NCBI GenBank assembly: GCA_946902985.2
Contig: OX336391.1
Coordinates: 149,991,153-150,055,152, forward strand
DNA: 64,000 bases
From: Meconema thalassinum
Taxonomy: Eukaryota; Arthropoda; Insecta; Orthoptera; Tettigoniidae
Direction of reading: 5' to 3'
Below, one piece after another: positions 53,078 to 64,000 of the stretch (its first letter is position 1; each line of letters begins with the position of its first letter). The translations under genes and the position numbers were made by a program. A model generated the notes under the pieces. The model searched no databases. It was not told the DNA's origin and worked only from the letters and a program-made list of their open reading frames with translations.

Positions 53078-53597
53078 TGGTTGGTTGGTTCTTAAGTTTA
53101 GGGGCTGCGACAACGCGGTCATGTAGCCCCGTGTACTTTGAGTGTGTGTAGAATCTGTCTGATAACCGGTGTTAATTGTAATGACTCTATTGGTGTGTGT
53201 TATCTGTTTTTTAATTCAAGTAAGGACTGCAGACTTTTGAATTTTTCAAATAGTGCATACTTTTTCTGCCAAACGCCACCGTCAACGACTACTAGTTCAA
53301 AACTTAGCTACCAGACGCCACCGCAGTCGGCTCTTGGCAACGATCGTAGGAACCTAAGAACGTTGTTTACATTCTTAACCTATACAATTTAGCTTCACAC
53401 AGGTGTAATCAGTGGAAGGTTCTTTAACATGCCATCAATCTATGACATGGGACCACCGGCTTTACTTCCCCACCGAAGGAAGGCATACTGAGTGATTTTT
53501 AACGCTCTTAAAAAATCCGACGACTTCGGCCGGATTTGATCCCGCGATATTGGGCATAGAAGCTCAGCATGCTACCGACTACGCCACCGAAGCCGCC
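53078..53597 (-). mobile_element. SINE subfamily A (-), perfect 10-bp TSD
   Basis: 520 bp, full length, with TTCTGTACGA at 53068-53077 and 53598-53607. It inserted into an older SINE of the 26472 type, the halves of which flank it (53020-53067 and 53608-53755). Confidence 0.92.
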
Positions 53598-53607
53598 TTC
53601 TGTACGA

Positions 53608-53755
53608 GAAAGCGCTTTAGTGTCAAGGAGCTTAGATATCTAACCTCCTTGACTTTCATAGTGCTCCAAGGAACAACAAAATTTGACATGCAAGTTGCCC
53701 ACTGGGCGTCAAATAACAAAGCTTGCACCCGGCACCCTAGGCCATACGATATTAT
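53608..53755 (+). mobile_element. 3' half of 26472-type SINE
   Basis: Matches 26690-26840 (AAGGAGCTTAGATATCTAAC, AGCTTGCACCCGGCACCC). Confidence 0.75.
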
Positions 53756-53869
53756 TATCATTATCTATGTGTTGTTTGGTAGGTCAGTAGCGCCATCTAT
53801 ACCTTGCTGTAAGAACCTAAACTTTTAGTATGTGTTGTTTGTTCATGTATGTATACAAGGTCACTACAA

Positions 53870-55755
53870 AGCAAAATAGCCAGTGATGGACGAAGCAAAG
53901 AGGATATAAAAAGTAGGTTTGCACAGGCAAGGAAAGCATTCCTACCAAAAAAGTATCTGTTGACATAGAATATAGATTTAGGTATCTCATCCGGAGGTCT
54001 CGGGTACGATTCCCGGTCCAGTCAGGGATTTTAGAAACTGACGTGAGGGCTGGAACGGGTTGCACTCAGCCTCGTGTGGACAATTGAGTAGCTATCTGAC
54101 AGTGAGGCAGCGCCCCGATCACGAAAACCAAGATTAACGGCCGAGGGGACCCGATGCGCTGATCACGCGTCACCCCACTATCTGCAGGCAAGATGGCAGG
54201 GCAGCGGTCGCTTGGTAGGCCTAGGCCCTCGATTGGCCGTAGTGCCAGGGGTTATTATTTATTATATAGATTCAGGTATTAGAAAGTCATTTTGAAAGCC
54301 ATTGTCTGGAGCGTGGCTCTCTATGGAAGTGAAACTTGGACTGTTGGTGCAGCAGAAAAGAGGAAAATTGAAGCGTTTGAAATGTGGTGTTACAGGAGAA
54401 TGATGCAGTTCAGATGGGTGTATAGGGTTTCAAACGAAGAGTTATTAAGACGAGTGGGAGAGGAGAGATGTTTCTGGCGACTGCTAATGAAGAGAAGAGA
54501 TAGGTTGGTAGGATACATCTTAAGACATCCAGGAATAGCAAGCTTAGTTATGGAAGGAAGGCTCGAGGACAAGAATTGTAGGGATAGACCAAGGTTAGAA
54601 TATGTTAAACAGATTGCCTCAGATGTAGGTGTGGTAGTTATTTACTTATTTATTTATTTATGTTGTGAACATTACAGGAAGCCCTAATTACATTGCTCAC
54701 TACTAGAATTAGATAATATACAACAATATATAAATAGAAATACGAAAGATAAATAAAGAGAAGATATAGATAGAGATACACGCTATAAATAAGAAGAAGA
54801 AAAGAAGGGTTAGGTATAAGAAGGGAATGGGCTGAATACAGTGCAATATATTACAAGACATCTTGCAGTTTATCACAGGACGCTGCAAACTGGTTTTCTG
54901 ACATACTGAAAAATGAACTTTATTATAGTGGGATAAAATTTTGTTAATCGGCGAGTTTTTATGGTTGTCTGTGTGAACTCTCGGAATAAAGAAAATGTTT
55001 CGGAATCTACTACTATCGGATTTTTTTAAATTAGGGATACTCGAGTTTAGGCCTTAATTACAACCAAACCAACAGACCTATTGAAAAACGAGTTATACCA
55101 ATATTTTCCTTGTTTAATTCTGCGTTTGACTATATAAGCCAATTATTTTCAAGTCTATTAATTATTTATTTATTTGTGGTTGTATGAAAAATTGTCCGTG
55201 TTTTTGACGTCTTTTCTAGGAACCGCTCACTTAAAACTATATACATAGAAAACTACTTGGCTGAGGGTAATGACATTTTTATATGTGATAGGCACAAGTA
55301 GTGGTAGTGCAAATCTCAAGTTTAAATTTTTTTCAACTACCCGATAAAAAGTTCTTATACTTTTCCTGACGTAACGTTTTCTCAGCCCAGGATAAACGTG
55401 GTCTCATTTTGAAGCTCTCATTCGTGATTATCGGAAACTACGACCACTGTAAACGTACAGTGTGATGACGAATTTATGAAGAGTAATATTAATGGGAGGT
55501 TTTGTGCGTTCCGGCCCGTAGGTTTCACAACTGGGACGTATAACGTAATTCTCTCTCGAGTTTTAGCGTCGTCAATTTTATTGCTTACTATTTTATAGAG
55601 GAAAAGCAGTCCCTGACAATTTCGCCTGTGAGATAGTTTTCTGACATTGAAGGACTGTAATGTAAAGAGATATGTAGAGATAAACGAATAGTTCCGGCCA
55701 GGGAAGCATGGAGATCTGCAACAAACCAGTCAAAAGTGAAGACTCAAACACAAGG
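53870..55755 (+). pseudogene. LINE family A tail with two nested insertions
   Basis: The LINE segments are 53870-53986, 54265-54632 (open for 131 codons over 54292-54687, including ALYGSETWTVGAAEKRKIE and EERCFWRLLMKRRDRLVG) and about 55660-55755. The first insert (53987-54264) is a SINE with box B GGTACGATTCC, flanked by a near-perfect repeat of TAGATTTAGGTAT. The second (54635-55660) contains the 975-type dispersed repeat. Confidence 0.7.
55030..55500 (+). repeat. dispersed repeat, copy 2 of 2
   Basis: Same orientation as 975-1445, with a short deletion near 55400. Confidence 0.75.
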
Positions 55756-55866
55756 TCGTAAACACCCAGTCTTATCTTTTGTCTATCGAAGTACGAGCAT
55801 GTTGCATATGTACTTGCTTACAATAAGCCGTTGATACTGATATCTTGCAGTAAATATTGTAATCTA

Positions 55867-56512
55867 TGAGGGGCATTCAAATGAATAGGTACGAAACGAT
55901 ACTGTGGCTACAATTTACTCGTTATTTAAATGTAATCACCACAGGCCTGTGTACAGGTGTTCCATTGCTACACTAGCCGCAGGATTCCCTGTTCCCAGAA
56001 GTCTTGTGGTAGTGCCAGGAGCCAATCCGGTACGGTGTCCTTGAGTTCGTCGTTCGATTGGAAACGTTTCCCCTTGAAATGGTTTTTAAACGGACCAAAC
56101 AGATGGAAGTCGCAGGGTGACAAGTCTGGACTATAGGGCGGATGCTCAAGTTGCTCCCACTTGAACGTGGCCAATGCACCTTGTGTGACGATAGAAACAT
56201 GTGGGCGAGCGTTATCATGGAGCAGTCCAGACCGTTTGTTCTTGATGGACTTGCGTAGGCTACGGAGTGTCGCACAATACACGTCACTGTTAATGGATCG
56301 TCTCAAGGGAAAACGTTTCTAGTCGGACGACGAACTCAAGGACACCGTACAGGATTGGATCCTGTCACAACCACACGACCTCTGGGAACAGGGAATCCTG
56401 CGGCTAGTGAAGCAATGGGACACCTGTGCACAGACCTGTGGTGATTATTTTTGAATAACGAATAAATTGTACCCACAGTATCGTTTCGTACCTTTTCATT
56501 TGAACACCCTCA
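55867..56512. mobile_element. palindromic mariner remnant
   Basis: TA dinucleotides (55865-55866 and 56513-56514) flank inverted ends beginning TGAGGG. The minus strand 55968-56306 encodes the transposase C-terminus: LLHDNARPH, LEHPPYSPDLSPCDFHLFGP (third catalytic Asp region) and WEQGILRLV. From 56300 the plus strand encodes the same C-terminus again (DELKDTVQDW and WEQGILRLVKQWD), so both ends are 3' ends in opposite orientation. The N-terminal half is missing. Confidence 0.8.
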
Positions 56513-56514
56513 TA

Positions 56515-57025
56515 CTTTCGTACGCTGCCATTACGAAGTGATTAAATTATTTCCAATTCTTTGGCTTTTGTTTCCATTAAAATTTCATGAGTTGAACCTG
56601 GGCTAACACACGGTTTGCTGGAGGCTGTGCTTACTTTAATTTTAATGCGCTCCTGCAAATGAGATTGAAGTTGCTGTACCAAGCTTTCGAGAGTTTTTGA
56701 ACTCCATATTTGTATTCGGATTGTTTTTGTTTTCAGCCCTTAAAACTTCTATTAATGGCAAAACTTTTTACCGGAGTAGACATGATGATCTACCCAAGAA
56801 CAACGCAGGAAGTGCTTTGGAAACCAATTAAATCGACATTTTAAATGAAGCTTTTTGTTTTGTTGGGAAGTGGTGTATCATATGCTATAAAGTATTAATT
56901 AATATTAATTCATTAAATTAATTATTGGTGCCTTTATTATGGCGAAATAAGGCCTCTAGGGCCTCTCATACACTGAACCGCACCCAATGCACCTTTCATG
57001 AATACACATATCATACTAATATATA
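56515..57025. other. no recognised gene
   Basis: Non-coding, AT-rich. Nothing is recognised. Confidence 0.45.
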
Positions 57026-57809
57026 ACAAGAAGTTCCGTGACGAACTAAAGAGCCTACTTTTCATGCCAATGATTATTCTACAGTAAATGAACCTATCTA
57101 GAATAATGACGAAATTAAGTTGGTAATATCGAAATGTCTAATTAGTTCGAAATATTCTTGGTAAAATGTAGCCTAATATAGCACTACAGTTGGCAGCCCT
57201 GGTGACTGAATATATTCTTAATTCCATCTCTTAAGGTACAGAATACAAAATTTGGTTGAAGTCCAATGGACGTTACATGCAGTTAGACATTGGATCTATC
57301 AGCACGCATAAAAACATGTTGGCAACAATGTCATGCGTGTGCTGGTTAGAAATAATCGGAAATATTATATCTCGTTGTGCCAATTTGGGATGAAATCCAT
57401 TTGTTAGTATAGAAGTTACATGTATTTTAAAATTGGACTTATCAGCAAGCGTAGAATCATGTTGGCAGCACTGACTTATATTAATTACTCCAAATTAATC
57501 TAGAATGTCAGGTGCTATACGTGTGCAAAGTTTAGAGCTGTTGGCTAGTATACTTTCTGATATATTGATACTAGGATAAACAAGATGTTCAGTAAAGAAC
57601 ATATAGCCTACTTTCTCCTAAATGTATGAGTATAGATATAACTCGTTGTTATTATCAAAGAGTATAATAGAATCATTTCTTGGTTGAAGACCTTAGAAAC
57701 TATTTACCTCTACCAAACGCCACAACCTAGAAAAAAAAACTACTACCATCATTGAAGAAAGATAGATAAGAAGTATCTCAAGAATGTTATGGATCTGGAG
57801 ACATAATCG

Positions 57810-58020
57810 ACCGGACTGGCTGCGTGGCTCTGCGGTAACGTTCTCGCTTGCTGGGCCCTAGGTTGCAGGTTCGTATCCTGGCACAGTCAGCTGGCATTTG
57901 AGGGTGCACAAATGCGAGGGAGCCGTGTCAGTAGATTTACTGGCACGTTAAAGATCCCCTTCGGGCCAAAATTCCGGCATCCCGGCGTATCTAAAAGCAG
58001 CAGTAGTTAAAAGGGTCGTA
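57810..58020 (+). mobile_element. tRNA-derived SINE inside P5
   Basis: Box A-like TGGCTCTGCGGTAACG and box B GGTTCGTATCC near 57869, with the body ACTGGCACGTTAAAGATCCC and a T/A-rich tail. Confidence 0.65.
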
Positions 58021-59230
58021 AAACAAATAACATTATTATTATTGTTATTATTACATAATCGACCTGCCGTGGGCAACATCCAACTTTGAGTTGAGGCATG
58101 TCTTTACACGTCTGGTTGTGCATGGCTTTCACAACCCTAATTGAATTAACAAATCTTTCCGTGTCCCTACAGAGACGTGTGTATACAAACTATGTGGATA
58201 TTTTCAATTGCTATTTGCCTGAAATAAAAGTATTAATAACCTGAACTAGTACCAGCGGCTAGAATTCAGTTACTATGTGAAATCGTTTTGTTCTTTACTT
58301 CAAATAACATTTTCAAATAACGCACAATAGGCTGTAACAAACCCTTTAAAATAAGAAGTAAAAATGTATCATAGTATCATCCTGTCATTCTTCAAATTCG
58401 ATGCGCATAGAATGCCAATGGTATACTATCAATGGTATCCCATGTAGACCAGTCGTGAAATCTAATGGAGAAATATCGAACAATATAATCCTAACAGGGC
58501 GAGTGCATTCTAGCGGCCATAAGAAGAAACTTTTCAATAAAATCTGGAAGTTAATAAGTAGGCCGGCGTGCAGTTACCTTTTTGGCTGCTAGATGTCTCG
58601 AGCAAATCTGCTGGCGAATTATGTTTTAATTAAGTATATGTTTTGCACCGTAATATGCACAATATAAGGCTTAATTTTAAAATGTCTGAGTCATTACAAA
58701 GCAACAAATATGTAAAATTTCAAGCAAAAAAACAAACTCTGATGGGGTTTGAACCATAGGCATATGAATGACAGACTAACGCTTTACCACGGAGCCATTT
58801 GTGCCAACGAACATTGATCTATATAAAATGATTTACATAGAACTTGTTAGCAAATAATGATTTAGACCTAATGATTTCATCAGTGGAGTATATTATTTAT
58901 GTATAATGCATTTCATACCAAGTTTATTTATTTTGTATCAGTACGCTATATTGCATGCAATACTCAAATTAGTGAAATATAAGTCAGGCACAAGATATCC
59001 GCTGCCATCTTGTCTTCTTACCGAGACGGCTCAGCTTTTTAAAATCACTTCTGCACTATAGTATTACAAAATAAACTTTTAATTTCGAACGTGCCTCTTC
59101 CTTTAGAACAGTTAAATCGATTCTCGGCTCGATAATCGGAACTGGTGGGTCCCATGATATGGATTATAAAGTTTGCATAATTCGCACGGCCGCCATCCTG
59201 AAATGCTACGGCGGATGACCTTGTAGTTTG
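58021..59230. other. P5 interior, no gene
   Basis: AT-rich sequence with no coding signal. A stretch with TTTGAACCATAGGC near 58750 looks like a very degraded SINE head. Confidence 0.4.
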
Positions 59231-59477
59231 GTCACAAGACGCTTCCTATATGAAGGTATGTTATTACCAAATTTGGTAGAGATCGGATAATTTGGTTAGT
59301 CGCTATTTGATTTTACGTTTTGAACGTTTGAGTGGCCGCCATTCAGATTTGGTAAAGATGGCGGCGATATAAAACATGACACTGGGGTGCCCTTTGATTG
59401 TTCTACCTCTGTACCAAATTTCGTTCAATTCGGTTTCACCGTGTTCGAATTGATAGGGGGGGCAGACATTCAGAGTA

Positions 59478-59562
59478 CACACACTCACACACACACACAC
59501 GCACACACACAGACTCACTCACACACACACACACACATACACACACACAGACATACACACAA
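59478..59562 (+). repeat. (AC)n microsatellite of P5
   Basis: Interrupted AC tract immediately upstream of the P5 3' hairpin. Confidence 0.85.
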
Positions 59563-60340
59563 TTTTTGGCCCTGTAGTGATCTCATAAGTCTACTTTCAT
59601 TTTTTGCAAAAATCGAAAGTAGGCTAAAAATATAGACAGCATTTATAAACAGTTGGCAGCCCTGATTGCTCTTAAGAATACTTATAGTCATATCTGTTAT
59701 GTTACACATAGCACATACGAAATTTGGTTGAAATCCAACTGATAGTATAGAAGTTACATGTATTTAAAATTGGTCCTATCAGCAGGCTTAGAATCATGTT
59801 GGTAGAACTGAAGTATATAAGTTACTCCAAATTAATCTAAAATGTCAGGTACTCTACGTGTATATAGTTTAAGGCTGTCGGCTTGCATACTTTCAGATAT
59901 ATTGGTATTTGGATGAGGAAAATTGAGAGATACATTATTAACAGTTGGCAGCCTTGGCGGCTCTTAAAAATACACTCAGTCATATCTGTTTATGTACACA
60001 TATTACCTACAAAATGTGGTGGAAATCCAATTAATAGTGTAGAAGTTATATGCAATTAAAAACTGGACCTATCAGAAGGCTTAACATCATTTTGGCAACA
60101 CTGTCATGTATGGCCCCCTGGAAATTAAACTGAAATAGTATTATCTACATTTGTGCCAATTTTGGAATAGCTCCCATGCATACCTTCCATGATATCCAAC
60201 ATGGAGCTCAAATTTCTAGTGCTTTTTTCAGCAGTTGGTAGCACTGACATCACTTTCAAACATGGGCTTGAGATATTCCGGTATACATCTTTACTCATAC
60301 TAAATTTTGTTTCGATTGCTGCAGCCGTTTAGGAGTTGAT

Positions 60341-60420
60341 ATGGGGGGGGGGGGGGACACACACACAGCCAGACAGACAGAAGGACAGACAGACAGACAG
60401 AGAGACACACATTTTCCCGG
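60341..60420 (+). repeat. poly-G and (ACAG)n tract of P4
   Basis: Counterpart of 12826-12906. Confidence 0.85.
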
Positions 60421-60854
60421 ATCGATCTCATAAGTCTACTTTATCCTCTTTTTTGCAAAATGTGAAAAGTAGGCTAAAAATGAGATGGAGTGTGTCTGTC
60501 TGTCGTCCTGTCTGTTAGTCAATCACGCAAGAACCACTGGTCCGATTGAAATGAAATTTTGCATGGATGTAGCGGATTTAACAGGTTTACACATAGGCTA
60601 CTTTTGATTTCGATATTTTGTAATATTGAAAAATGGCGACCATTTTAGTGACGTCACTACACCTTTTGGTTTCAAAATTTCATATTTCCATTTCAAATAA
60701 AAAGAGAACGCTAAGAAATAGCAAACTTTTGATGGCACATACGAGCTTTAAAATTTAATTTTCTATCCGAAATATCCTCATCACTTTTCGTGTATCTCCA
60801 ACGGTTAGCGAGTAAAACCTATAAAACACGGTCAACGCCGAGCGGTGCGGTATA

Positions 60855-63495
60855 TCTCTATATACGGTAAATAAAAAAGAAAGTTTGTCTGTTTCTTCTG
60901 AATTTCTACGGAAATTTGAGTTATTTTCGCGTTTCAGACTGTATTATGATGGATGCGCGTGAAAATATATTTTTTTGTCTGTCTGTCTGTTTGTTTGTTT
61001 GTTTGCTTGTCTCTGGACATCTTTGTTCCCTTATAACTCGAGAACGGCTGGGTGTATCAACGTAACATTTGGTACAGATATCCATCAGAGGCACGACACT
61101 AATCATTGATGTAACTCTTCTCCGTACCTCTCATTAAATACATGCTGAAATAGGCGTAGAAGAACGAAACAGACACCATTTTCAGCCCCTCAATGTGAGA
61201 GACAAAACCACATTTTAAGGCCCTAAAACCAACCGTTTTTGAGATATTCCCAGAAAACTAATTTCATTTAATAAACTAATGAAAGAATGCAAGCCGGTAC
61301 CCATGGCAACAGAATCTCAGAGATCCATCTATTGCTGTAAGACGCACTGTAATTCCATTAATTTATTACATTAGTGTGAAAGTTTGCAAACGGCTAGAAA
61401 GTTATCACGGAACCAAATTCAGCTGTAAAATCCATCAATACGTATAATACGCTTAAGGGGGTCAAGGGGTACTCTAGAATTTTTTCACGCGATTTACACC
61501 TTCGTGTGTGGTACGGCAGGTCTATTATATTCCTATCCCTATATTATATTATTATTATCAATGTCCAAGGAGGCCATGATAGGACGCAGTTTGCGATCTG
61601 GTGCAACATATTTGTTTTATAATTGGTTTTTATGCTGTTTTATAGGGTTCATCAAGTCTATTCATTGAACATTAATGTTTTTCTAGCGTGTGTGCATATT
61701 TTCTTCAGGATTGGTGATATATTTTTAGATAATTTTAATCAATTTGTAGAATGTACTCCGATGTCTTGGATAGCTGCCATGTTGTTTATGAAGCGTTGAT
61801 TGGATATTTTCTTTTGTAGTTCCTTGCTTCAACAGGGTCATGCCTCGCAATTCCAAAGCCGCATAACGTCGATGATGGAGAGCACTCGGGCCTACACCGC
61901 CTTCTACGTAATGCCCAAGACAACACACACGTTTATGTGAGGTGTCCGATCTTTACACTTGACAATCAATCAATAACCATTTTAGGTTATGTAGCTGGTG
62001 ATTCCTACCTTTGTATTATCTTTTGTATTGATAGAACATTTTATATGAAGATTTTTTTTAAAATATATATCCTTTACTAGCAGAAGTACCCATTCTTCGA
62101 ACGGTCTTCGGTATTAATAACCAGATGTTATCAATTGAGCTACTGTTGCAATGTTTAGGGGCTTGGAACCTGTTTGTTGGCAAAGAAAAATTATTAGTTA
62201 AAATGTGCTCTCAAACTAAATTTACCTAACGTGTTCTTCCTGGCGTGAAAATAAAATTGAAAACTTCGTAGAAGAATCGCAATACTCGTCACATACGAAC
62301 TGACCCTAACCGTTGTGTCAAGTGCCCAACTACAGGAAGACCCCTTTTATAAATTATAAAGGCTTGTGGTGCATGAAAATTCAGTGTTTTTAGCCTCCAA
62401 TGGCCCAAATTCCTAAAATCAGCAAAAAACAGTCTACTATTTCTCTTCAAGAATTTTTGAAAATAATGTTGATGTTTGGAGATATAATAGACCTTCTGTA
62501 CGACATATCGCACGTGTAAGTCGTGTGAAAAAAATCTAGGGTACTCCATTTGCAACCTTTCACAGAAATGTAATAAATGGAGTGGCATTACTTATTCCAG
62601 AAATAGATGGAAAGTTGGATGCCACCTCTTGAGATACTGTTGTCATGGTTAGTGGCTTGCATTCCTTCTTTAGTTTATTAAATGAAATTAGTTTTCTGGG
62701 AATATCTAAGAAACTGTAGGGTATAGAGCCTTAAAATATAGTTTTCTGGGACCCTTTACGGCTCTTGAGGGGCCCCGAGTTTTGTTTCTGACCCCCAAGG
62801 GTTTGAAAATGAGCTTTGTCTCTTCGTTGTACGCCATAATAATGATAATAATTAAAAGAATAATACTAATAATAATAATATTACAAAATAGGGATATAAT
62901 AGACCTTCCGGACCATACCCGCACGTGTAAATCGCGTTTAAAAAATCTAGATTACCCCATGACCCCTTAAGCGCATTATATGTATTGATGAATATTTCAT
63001 CTTAATTTGGATCCGTTATAACCTTATTGCCGTTTGAAAACCTTCACAGTAATGTAATAAATGGAATTGTATTGCGTCTTACAGAAATAGATGGACCTCT
63101 GAGATTCTGTTGCCATTGTTACCGGCATGCATTCCTTCATTAATTTATTAAGTGAAATTAGTTTTTTGGGAATATCTCAAAATCTGTTGGTTTTAGGGCC
63201 TTAAAATGTGGTTTTCGGGGTCCTTTTAGGGCCCCCGAGTTTCGCTTCTCACATTGAGGTGCTGAAAATGAGCTTTGTCTCACGCTTATTTCAGCATGTA
63301 TTTTAAGGGGGTAGACCCCCTGTTATGAGAGGTAGAAGTTGTCCACAGACACACAGACAGACAGACAGACAGACAGACAAAAATTTTATTCTTGCGCGCA
63401 TCCGTCATAAAACAGCCTAAAACGCGCAAATATCGCAAATTTCCGTGGGAATTCAGAAAAAACAGACAAACTTTCATTTTTATATATATAGAGAT
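60855..63495. repeat. foldback structure, ~650-bp arms
   Basis: The left arm (60855-61560) and right arm (62860-63495) are inverted repeats. GAAAGTTTGTCTGTTT and (TGTC)n pair with (GACA)n and AAACAGACAAACTTTC, then several hundred bp of further homology follow (TTAAGGCCCTAAAACCAACC against its complement). A partial third copy of the right-arm sequence lies at about 62590-62840 as a direct repeat. The ends are TATATCTCTATATA-like. No coding capacity is seen. Confidence 0.65.
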
Positions 63496-63499
63496 AGAG

Positions 63500-63739
63500 A
63501 TTATTATGTCCCACCGAGTGACTCCCGGAATAAGGAGTCCCCTTCTACCAAGTGCCAACGGTCTCCTTAGAGAGCGGATGAGCGGGTAGAGGTCCAGGGC
63601 TCTCTCAAGCCCTTGGGGCAGGAAACTTCCCCTAAAGGCGGATGAGCCACTAGTTGGCCAACGGCATAGGATGAAGATGGCAAAGGGAAACCACTTCATT
63701 AAAGATCTATTAGGATATCCCAAGTATCAGCAGCTCAAG
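63500..63739 (+). other. probable LINE 5' untranslated region
   Basis: GC-richer than its surroundings. It directly precedes the endonuclease frame and contains segments typical of insect LINE 5' regions (AACTTCCCCTAAAGGCGGAT, CCACTAGTTGGCCAACGG). Confidence 0.5.
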
Positions 63740-64000
63740 ATGATGTTAGCTTCTACTACAGTAAATTTTTCCGGAGGTAAAATAATCCCCCACTCGGATC
63801 TCCGGAAGGGGACAGATAAAGAAGCCAAATTAAGAAATAAGCAGAGAAGAATCGGTACCTGGAATGTACGGACCTTACTCCAGACTGGAAAGTTAAAGAA
63901 CTTGATCATGGAGATGGAAAGGATGGATTTACATGTATTGGGTATAGCAGAAATGAGATGGCCACATGCAGGAGATTTTTGGAGTGGAAATTATAGGATA
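63740..64000 (+). CDS. LINE polyprotein start, AP endonuclease domain (partial)
   Basis: An open frame of 87 codons from ATG 63740 runs off the window. After a basic stretch (KEAKLRNKQRR) it reads IGTWNVRTLLQTGKLKNL and VLGIAEMRW, the N-terminal motifs of the apurinic-type endonuclease of non-LTR retrotransposons (the Asn of the TWN motif and the Glu of AEMRW are catalytic or metal-binding positions). The frame is undamaged here. It may belong to the same family as one of the truncated tails elsewhere in the window, which cannot be tested from this piece. Confidence 0.75.
   Translation, partial: MMLASTTVNFSGGKIIPHSDLRKGTDKEAKLRNKQRRIGTWNVRTLLQTGKLKNLIMEMERMDLHVLGIAEMRWPHAGDFWSGNYRI

Larger units (their letters stand above)
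57580..59631 (+). mobile_element. P element P5, nested in P4
   Basis: It starts ACAAGATGTTCAGTAAAGAAC then AGCCTACTTTC, and ends GAAAGTAGGCTAAAAAT. The un-nested site is preserved in P1 at about 10548-10565 (TAAAAACAATATAGACAGC), which defines the insertion point. It contains a SINE (57810-58020). Confidence 0.65.
57026..60481 (+). mobile_element. P element P4 (outer copy)
   Basis: The 5' end is ACAAGAAGTTCCGTGACGAAC then AGCCTACTTTTCATG. The 3' end is TGAAAAGTAGGCTAAAAAT. P5 is nested inside it. It is collinear with P1 apart from the nested copies, which makes it a good reference for the un-nested structure. Confidence 0.65.

Overview
The window is eukaryotic, repeat-dominated DNA, probably from an insect. 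The evidence is nested LINE, SINE, mariner, hAT-like and Harbinger-like remnants, (AAT)n, (AC)n and (TTC)n microsatellites, spliced genes and TATA-type promoters. The SINE and LINE types look polyneopteran (orthopteran-, cockroach- or phasmid-like), but that is an impression only. I see no ordinary host gene, no canonical tRNA or rRNA gene and no CRISPR array.

The centrepiece is an almost complete Polinton/Maverick (virus-like, self-synthesising DNA transposon) at 31613-51088, 19.5 kb. It is flanked by a near-perfect 6-bp target duplication (GGAGTA / GGCGTA) and bounded by terminal inverted repeats of 866 and 676 bp. It encodes a protein-primed DNA polymerase B (one frameshift), a retrovirus-type integrase with a chromodomain, an FtsK/HerA-type packaging ATPase, an adenain-like protease, a major capsid protein and a penton-like minor capsid protein. 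It also encodes a pVI/pX-like basic protein, a phospholipase A2-domain protein, a fibre-like repeat protein, an OB-fold-like small protein and several unknowns, one of them a small spliced acidic gene. Gene blocks, left to right: the acidic gene (-), the small protein and POLB (+), nine genes on the minus strand (41306-47491: PLA2 protein, three unknowns, MCP, penton, protease, pVI-like, fibre), then ATPase, a DUF8207-like protein and integrase (+). Several genes have their own TATA-like box and initiator, and three of these boxes overlap the stop codon of the gene before. Both TIRs carry perfect AGGTCA-N-TGACCT palindromes (nuclear-receptor IR-1 type), and the left end carries repeated TGACGTCA palindromes.

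The Polinton has itself been invaded. A SINE lies in the intron of the acidic gene. A LINE tail and about forty copies of a 44-bp satellite lie in what looks like a 3-kb 5'-leader intron.

The left flank (1-31606) holds LINE tails of at least two families and a tRNA-derived SINE family with perfect target duplications. It also holds a Harbinger remnant split by a self-nesting element family (called P here), a mariner split by a hAT-like MITE, and an 860-bp element (called Z here) whose terminus is the source of the satellite monomer. The right flank (51095-64000) repeats these families and adds a palindromic mariner and a 2.6-kb foldback structure. It ends inside the endonuclease domain of a fresh-looking LINE.

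The P family is the least explained feature. Its 5' and 3' termini carry complementary segments that co-vary between subfamilies, and copies insert into each other.
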